This document shows positions 1 through 5,197 of a DNA stretch of 5,197 nt, piece after piece. The notes beneath the pieces were generated by a model. That model did not search any database. It worked only from the letters and a program-made list of their open reading frames with translations, and was not told where the DNA came from. The DNA is from Acidobacteriota bacterium (GTDB lineage: Bacteria > Acidobacteriota > Vicinamibacteria > Vicinamibacterales > UBA2999): the NCBI GenBank assembly GCA_020851835.1, contig JADZBZ010000200.1, forward strand, positions 1 to 5,197, written 5' to 3'. Every line of letters begins with the position of its first letter. Within the stretch, counting starts at the first letter, position 1. Position numbers and translations under genes: made by a program.

Positions 1-1863
<1,863 letters not shown>

Positions 1864-1869
1864 CAACGT

Positions 1870-1875
1870 ATTCTA
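1870..1875 (-). promoter_or_regulatory. Putative -10 box for alaS
   Basis: The minus strand reads TAGAAT, five of six matches to the TATAAT consensus, in otherwise GC-rich DNA. It ends 6 nt before the GTG start of alaS, so a transcript starting at the usual distance would begin at or next to the start codon, giving a leaderless mRNA. No recognisable -35 hexamer exists at 16-18 bp upstream, where the heptamer repeat lies. The call rests on one short motif and its position only. Confidence 0.35.
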
Positions 1876-1880
1876 TCGGG

Positions 1881-1908
1881 AGACGGCAGACGGCAGACGG
1901 CAGACGGC
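1881..1908. repeat. Four perfect tandem copies of the heptamer AGACGGC
   Basis: Four exact head-to-tail copies of AGACGGC on the plus strand (GCCGTCT on the minus strand) fill 28 of the 43 bases between the recX stop codon and the earliest possible alaS start. The array ends one base from the recX stop codon and lies 5 bp upstream of the putative alaS -10 box. It has no spacers and does not encode a protein in the flanking genes. Such arrays can vary in copy number by slippage, and heptameric intergenic repeats are known as families in some bacteria such as cyanobacteria; whether this one is part of a genome-wide family cannot be seen here. Confidence 0.93.
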
Positions 1909-1909
1909 G

Positions 1910-2419
1910 TCAGGTGGGGTCGCGTCCGTCACGGCGCGTCAGGCGCTCGAGCACCGCGCCGAGCGAGAAGCCCTGGCCCACCAGTCCGCGCACCACGCGC
2001 GCGCGGGCCTTGTGGTCGAGCGTCGCCGGATCGCGACCGTGCAGCCGGCGGGCGAGCGCCGCGTCGAGCAGGGCCGCCTCGTCGACTTCCGCGAACGTGT
2101 CGGTGATGGCGTCCTGAATCAGGTGCGACGCCAGGCCCATGGCCTGCAGCCGCTGCCGGACGCGCGCCGGGCCGCGGTGCCGGATGGCGGCTTCGAGCCG
2201 CGCCGCCGCCCGGGCCACGCGGGCATCGTCCAGGGTGCGGTCGCGCCTGAGGCGGTCGATCGCGGCGTCGATGCCATTGCGGTCGCAGCCCCGGCGCTCG
2301 AGTCGCCGGCGCAGTTGCGCCTCGGACAGCTCGCGCTGGCCGAGCAGCGTGAGCGCGACCGTCAAGGCGTCGGGCGAAACGCTACTTGCCGAACCGGGTG
2401 ATTTCGGGCTGCGGCGCAA
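1910..2419 (-). CDS. recX: RecX family regulator of RecA
   Basis: Small cytoplasmic protein of 169 residues, normal for RecX (about 150-170), made almost wholly of Arg/Ala/Leu-rich helices. RecX proteins bind the RecA filament and damp its recombinase and coprotease activity. The match rests on the helical-repeat pattern: RELSEAQLRRRLERRG (about 29-44), then IDAAIDRLRRDRTLDDARVA (about 51-70), then RGPARVRQRLQAMGL (about 83-97), with the family's typical GP.R...L...G spacing. The start is uncertain. TTG at 2419 overlaps the end of pilT by 38 bp and adds a Ser/Pro-rich tail unlike the family. An in-frame TTG at 2365 would begin just before the conserved region and leave a 16-bp gap after pilT. 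Neither has a Shine-Dalgarno site. The neighbours are pilT upstream and alaS downstream; recA is not in the window. Sequence is divergent, as usual for RecX, so the symbol rests on pattern, size and position beside alaS. Confidence 0.85.
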   Translation of the reverse strand: MRRSPKSPGSASSVSPDALTVALTLLGQRELSEAQLRRRLERRGCDRNGIDAAIDRLRRDRTLDDARVARAAARLEAAIRHRGPARVRQRLQAMGLASHLIQDAITDTFAEVDEAALLDAALARRLHGRDPATLDHKARARVVRGLVGQGFSLGAVLERLTRRDGRDPT

Positions 2420-3548
2420 CGGCGGTGGGCCTCCCGAACAGCGTGCTGGCCATCTGATCGCGAGCCTGATCGGAGGTGGTCGAGATGCCCTGCACCCGCA
2501 GCTTGAACTCGTCCACGTTCGATGCCCAGCGCAGCGCTTCCTCGTAGGTGATCATCTGGCGCGAGTAGAGGTCGAAGATCGACTGGTCGAACGTCTGCAT
2601 GCCGTACTGGGAGGTGCCCTGGGCAATGGCACCCTGAATCAGGTGCGTCTTCTCCTTGTCGATGATGCAGTCCTTGATGAAGGGCGTGGCGACCAGCACC
2701 TCCATCGCCGGGACACGGCCCTCGCCGTCGGCCCGAGGGACCAGGCGCATCGCGATAGCCGCCTTGAGGACCACGGCCAGTTGCAGGCGCACCTGCTTCT
2801 GCTGGTGTGGCGGGAACACCGAGATGATGCGGTTGATGGTCTCGGTGGCATCCAGGGTGTGCAGCGTCGAGAAGACGAGGTGCCCGGTCTCGGCCGCGTG
2901 CAGCGCCGTCTCGATGGTCTCCATGTCGCGCATTTCGCCGACCAGCACCACGTCCGGGTCCTGGCGGAGCGCGCTGCGCAGCGCGTAGGCAAACGACCGC
3001 GTATCCACCCCGATCTCTCGCTGGGTGATGATGGCCACGTTGTCGCGATGCAGGTACTCGATCGGATCTTCGATGGTGATCACGTGCGTCGAGCGCGTCG
3101 TGTTGATGTGATCGATCATCGCCGCCAGCGAGGTGCTCTTGCCGCTGCCCGTGGTGCCGGTAACCAGGACGAGGCCGCGCTCTTCCTCGGCGATCTTCTT
3201 CAGGACGGGCGGCAGCTGGAGCTCGTCGATCGTCTTGACGCGGAACGGAATGACGCGCAGCACCATGCCGATGGTGCCCCGCTGCTGGAACACGTTGCAC
3301 CGGAAGCGGCCGAGCCCCGGAACGCTGTAGGCCAGGTCGACCTCCTGAGCGTCCTTGAAGCGCTGGCGCTGGGTGGCGGACATGATGGAAGCCGCCATCT
3401 CCACCAGGTCTTCATGGTCGAGCTTCTTGTCGTCGCTCACCCGTAGCAACTGCCCGTGGACGCGGGCCATCGGATAGGTGCCAACCTTCAAGTGCAGGTC
3501 CGAAGCCCCTTTGTCGACGGCCACTTTCAGCAGGTCATTGACATGCAT
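2382..3548 (-). CDS. pilT: PilT-family type IV pilus retraction ATPase
   Basis: Hexameric cytoplasmic ATPase that acts at the inner-membrane base of type IV pili and drives pilus retraction, hence twitching motility and DNA uptake. At 388 residues it is slightly longer than the usual 345-380. The N-terminal PAS-like part carries SDLHLKVG (about 16-23). The ATPase core has Walker A GTTGSGKST (131-139), the Asp box TIEDPIEY (158-165), Walker B DVVLVGEMRD (199-208, catalytic Glu205) and the His box HLVFSTLH (223-230). The C-terminal region has GMQTFDQSI (316-324). The AIRNLIRE motif, needed for retraction in studied PilT proteins, is replaced by FIKDCIID (290-297) with one extra residue after it. 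The last 25 or so residues look like a disordered tail. ATG at 3548 is the only start: an in-frame TGA lies 5 codons upstream. It follows ilvE by 29 bp and may be co-transcribed. No pilus structural gene is adjacent. PilU or a PilT2 paralogue is possible. Confidence 0.95.
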   Translation of the reverse strand: MHVNDLLKVAVDKGASDLHLKVGTYPMARVHGQLLRVSDDKKLDHEDLVEMAASIMSATQRQRFKDAQEVDLAYSVPGLGRFRCNVFQQRGTIGMVLRVIPFRVKTIDELQLPPVLKKIAEEERGLVLVTGTTGSGKSTSLAAMIDHINTTRSTHVITIEDPIEYLHRDNVAIITQREIGVDTRSFAYALRSALRQDPDVVLVGEMRDMETIETALHAAETGHLVFSTLHTLDATETINRIISVFPPHQQKQVRLQLAVVLKAAIAMRLVPRADGEGRVPAMEVLVATPFIKDCIIDKEKTHLIQGAIAQGTSQYGMQTFDQSIFDLYSRQMITYEEALRWASNVDEFKLRVQGISTTSDQARDQMASTLFGRPTAVAPQPEITRFGK

Positions 3549-3577
3549 GGCTGGCGCCCATCATGCAAAAGCCGCGC

Positions 3578-4516
3578 TCAACGGGACTCCGGCACCGGAA
3601 CCCGCGTGAGCCAGCCGTGGGTGTCGGGCACCTTCCCGTGCAGAATGTCGAAAAACCGTGACTGAATGGCCGAGGTCACCGGGCCGCGCACCCCGCCACC
3701 CACCGGAATTCGGTCGATCGACCGGATGGGTGTCACCTCCACGGCCGTGCCGCAGAAGAACGCTTCGTCAGCCAGGTACAGCATTTCGCGCGGGGTGGGC
3801 GTCTCGCGGACCTCGAATCCCAGCTCCCGGGCCAGGACCAGCACGCTGTCCCGGGTGATGCCCTGGAGGATGGAGGAGCCGATCGACGGCGTGTAGATGA
3901 CCCGGTCCCGCACCAGGAACAGGTTCTGGCCGCTGCCCTCGCTCACCAGGCCGGCTTCATCGAGCGCAATTGCCTCGCCGTAGCCGTCGAGTGACGCCTG
4001 CATCTTGATGAGGGCCGAGTTGGCGTAGTTGGCCGTGGCCTTGGCCATGGCCGGCAGCGTGTTGGGCGCCAGCCGGCTCCACGAACTGACCCCGACGTCG
4101 ATGCCCTGCTCGAGCCCTTCGGCGCCGAACATCGCGCTCCACTCCCAGACCACGATCGCCGCCTCCACCGGGCACGGACGAGGGTCGAGCCCCAGGCTTT
4201 CGACTCCGCGATATACGAGCGGGCGGATGTAGCAGGAGCGGAAGCCGTTGGCGCGGACCGTGTCCAGCACCGCGGAGGTCAACTCCTCGACCGGCCAGGG
4301 CAGATCCATCCGGTACACACGGCACGAGTCGTACAGCCGTCGCATGTGCTCGGGAAGCCGGTACACGGCCGTGCCCTCGGGAGTGGCGTACGCCCGAATG
4401 CCCTCGAAGATGCCGGTCCCGTAGTGCAGCGCGTGCGTGGCGACGTGAATCGTGGCGTCCTTCCACGGCACGAGACGGCCGTTCATCCAGATGGAACCCT
4501 GTTCGCTGAAAGCCAT
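3578..4516 (-). CDS. ilvE: Branched-chain amino acid aminotransferase
   Basis: Cytoplasmic fold-type IV PLP enzyme that performs the last step of leucine, isoleucine and valine synthesis (and the first of their breakdown), moving an amino group between glutamate and branched-chain 2-oxo acids. The 312 residues match the usual length of about 300-310. Key features: HALHYGTGIFEGIRAY (28-43), IRPLVYRG (97-104), SSWSRLAPNTLPAMAK (144-159) with Lys159 as the expected Schiff-base lysine, followed by ATANYANS, then EAGLVSEGSGQNLF (187-200) with Glu193 in the position that binds the PLP ring nitrogen, TPSIGSSILQGITRD (209-223), and FFCGTAVEVTPI (253-264). The likeness to E. coli IlvE runs nearly end to end, including the final GWL, so D-amino acid aminotransferase or aminodeoxychorismate lyase is unlikely. 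The ATG at 4516 starts just before the conserved region. No Shine-Dalgarno site is seen; a -10-like GATAAT lies 7 nt ahead. No other ilv or leu genes are in the window. Confidence 0.96.
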   Translation of the reverse strand: MAFSEQGSIWMNGRLVPWKDATIHVATHALHYGTGIFEGIRAYATPEGTAVYRLPEHMRRLYDSCRVYRMDLPWPVEELTSAVLDTVRANGFRSCYIRPLVYRGVESLGLDPRPCPVEAAIVVWEWSAMFGAEGLEQGIDVGVSSWSRLAPNTLPAMAKATANYANSALIKMQASLDGYGEAIALDEAGLVSEGSGQNLFLVRDRVIYTPSIGSSILQGITRDSVLVLARELGFEVRETPTPREMLYLADEAFFCGTAVEVTPIRSIDRIPVGGGVRGPVTSAIQSRFFDILHGKVPDTHGWLTRVPVPESR

Positions 4517-4523
4517 GCGTCTG

Positions 4524-4529
4524 ATTATC
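4524..4529 (-). promoter_or_regulatory. Putative -10 box for ilvE
   Basis: The minus strand reads GATAAT, five of six matches to TATAAT, ending 7 nt before the ilvE ATG. A transcript started at the usual distance would begin at or within a base or two of the ATG, so ilvE may be read from a leaderless mRNA. No good -35 hexamer is visible at the standard spacing. The placement closely mirrors that of the box in front of alaS, which raises confidence a little. Confidence 0.35.
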
Positions 4530-4595
4530 GCTCAGGGAAGGGCGAAGATCCGCATCCCGTGCCCGGATGCCCCGCGCGACCGGGCCCGGGCGCTC

Positions 4596-5197
4596 TTACT
4601 GGCGTTCCTGGCAGAAGGGACACACGTCGGCGCGGGCCGGGAGGGCCTTGCTGCAGTTCCAGCAGAACGTCGCGGCCGGCGCGTCGCGGGCTTTGAGGCG
4701 CGCCTGGATATCCTGCATGGCCCCGGTGGCGCCCGCAGCCGCCACGCCGGCGGGTCGCCACGGACGCCGCGGCGTGGTGGTCCCCCGCGCTGCCAGCACC
4801 GCTTCCAGCAGATCGCCGGCGCGCTGGAAACGCTGGGTCAGGTCGGGCGCCATCGCCTTCATCACCACGTCGCTGAGGGCCTTGGGTACTCTGGGATTGC
4901 GAAGCTTCGGCGGCGAGGTGAGCTCGCCTCGCATCAGCCGCTCGAGATCGGCCGGTGCGGGCGTGTCGTACGGCAGCGTGCCGGTGAGCATCTGATACAT
5001 CGACACGCCGAGCGAGTAGATGTCGGAGGCGAACACCGCCTTGCCCTGGAACTGCTCGGGCGCCATATACGGTGGGCTGCCGATGACCGTCGTACCATGC
5101 GCGGCGATCTCCAGGAAGCGCGATGTCCCGAAGTCGGCCACCTTGAGCAGGCCCTGCTCGGTGACCAGCACGTTGCCCGGCCGCAGGTCGCGGTGAA
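4596..5197 (-). CDS. Hanks-type Ser/Thr protein kinase, C-terminal part, with a C-terminal zinc ribbon (5' end off the window)
   Basis: Reading in from the right edge, the frame opens inside the catalytic loop, HRDLRPGN (HRD at 5187-5195), and runs 199 codons to a TAA. It then shows VADFG (DFG at 5127-5135), an activation segment with GSPPYMAPEQ (APE at 5055-5063), SDIYSLGVSMYQMLTGTLPY typical of subdomain IX, and the closing helices with the conserved Arg in LTQRFQRAGDLLEAV. These mark the C-lobe of a eukaryotic-like kinase that phosphorylates Ser or Thr on unknown targets. The usual Lys of HRDLKP is Arg here. After a Pro/Ala-rich linker the protein ends in a CX2C-X10-CX2C zinc ribbon (cysteines within 4611-4664). 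No transmembrane helix or PASTA domain follows the kinase domain, so this part is cytosolic. The N-lobe with the glycine loop and ATP-binding Lys is off the window. A GTG at 5171 is inside the catalytic loop and is not a true start. ilvE begins 79 bp downstream. Confidence 0.95.
   Translation of the reverse strand, partial: HRDLRPGNVLVTEQGLLKVADFGTSRFLEIAAHGTTVIGSPPYMAPEQFQGKAVFASDIYSLGVSMYQMLTGTLPYDTPAPADLERLMRGELTSPPKLRNPRVPKALSDVVMKAMAPDLTQRFQRAGDLLEAVLAARGTTTPRRPWRPAGVAAAGATGAMQDIQARLKARDAPAATFCWNCSKALPARADVCPFCQERQ

Noticed and set aside
1881..1908. Heptamer array considered as a CRISPR fragment
   Set aside because: Units are 7 bp and directly adjacent with no spacers, and no cas gene is present.
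2362..3300. A 312-residue minus-strand frame inside pilT
   Set aside because: Out-of-frame shadow of pilT, very rich in Arg, His, Gly and Ala, with no motif of its own.
2139..3446. A 435-residue open frame on the plus strand opposite recX and pilT
   Set aside because: Arg-, His- and Ala-rich shadow of pilT and recX with no family resemblance; pilT in the opposite frame is unmistakable.
4552..4570. Hairpin GCATCC/GGATGC with a 7-nt loop between the kinase and ilvE, considered as a terminator
   Set aside because: Only a 6-bp stem and no run of T after it on the minus strand; a GC-rich gap gives such stems by chance.
4580..4589. Perfect 10-bp palindrome CCGGGCCCGG after the kinase stop, considered as an operator
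   Set aside because: Low-complexity G/C palindrome expected at this base composition, with no spaced half-sites.
4596..5171. A complete 191-residue protein starting at GTG 5171
   Set aside because: That GTG falls within the kinase catalytic loop, and the frame continues upstream through HRDLRPGN to the window edge.

Overview
The window is high in GC (roughly two-thirds by eye) and reads as an ordinary stretch of bacterial chromosome. It is densely coded, and every convincing gene lies on the minus strand. In transcription order, right to left, these are: the C-terminal part of a Ser/Thr protein kinase (cut by the right edge), a branched-chain amino acid aminotransferase (ilvE), a PilT-family twitching ATPase, a RecX-type recombination regulator, and the first 621 residues of alanyl-tRNA synthetase (alaS, cut by the left edge). 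No tRNA, rRNA, CRISPR array, insertion sequence or phage gene is visible.

No start codon has a clear Shine-Dalgarno sequence in front of it. Two genes, ilvE and alaS, instead have a -10-like hexamer ending 6-7 nt before the start codon, an arrangement compatible with leaderless mRNA. The high GC, a Hanks-type kinase with a C-terminal zinc ribbon, the PilT variant and the lack of Shine-Dalgarno sites would fit Acidobacteriota, perhaps a Vicinamibacteria-like lineage. That placement is an inference from gene flavour and not a database result.

Layout: 4596-5197 kinase; 4517-4595 a 79-bp GC-rich gap with a putative ilvE promoter; 3578-4516 ilvE; a 29-bp gap; 2382-3548 pilT; recX at 1910-2419 overlapping the pilT end by 38 bp (or starting 16 bp after it if a second TTG is used); a 43-bp gap holding four perfect copies of the heptamer AGACGGC and a putative alaS promoter; 1-1863 alaS.

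The genes do not form one pathway: they cover signalling, amino-acid metabolism, type IV pilus retraction, RecA modulation and translation. recX next to alaS recalls the recA-recX-alaS order of enterobacteria, but pilT stands here where recA would be expected. I found no convincing new system. The points most worth a second look are the heptamer repeat between recX and alaS, the possible leaderless starts, the divergent C-terminal motif of PilT, and the kinase with Arg in its catalytic loop and a C-terminal zinc ribbon.
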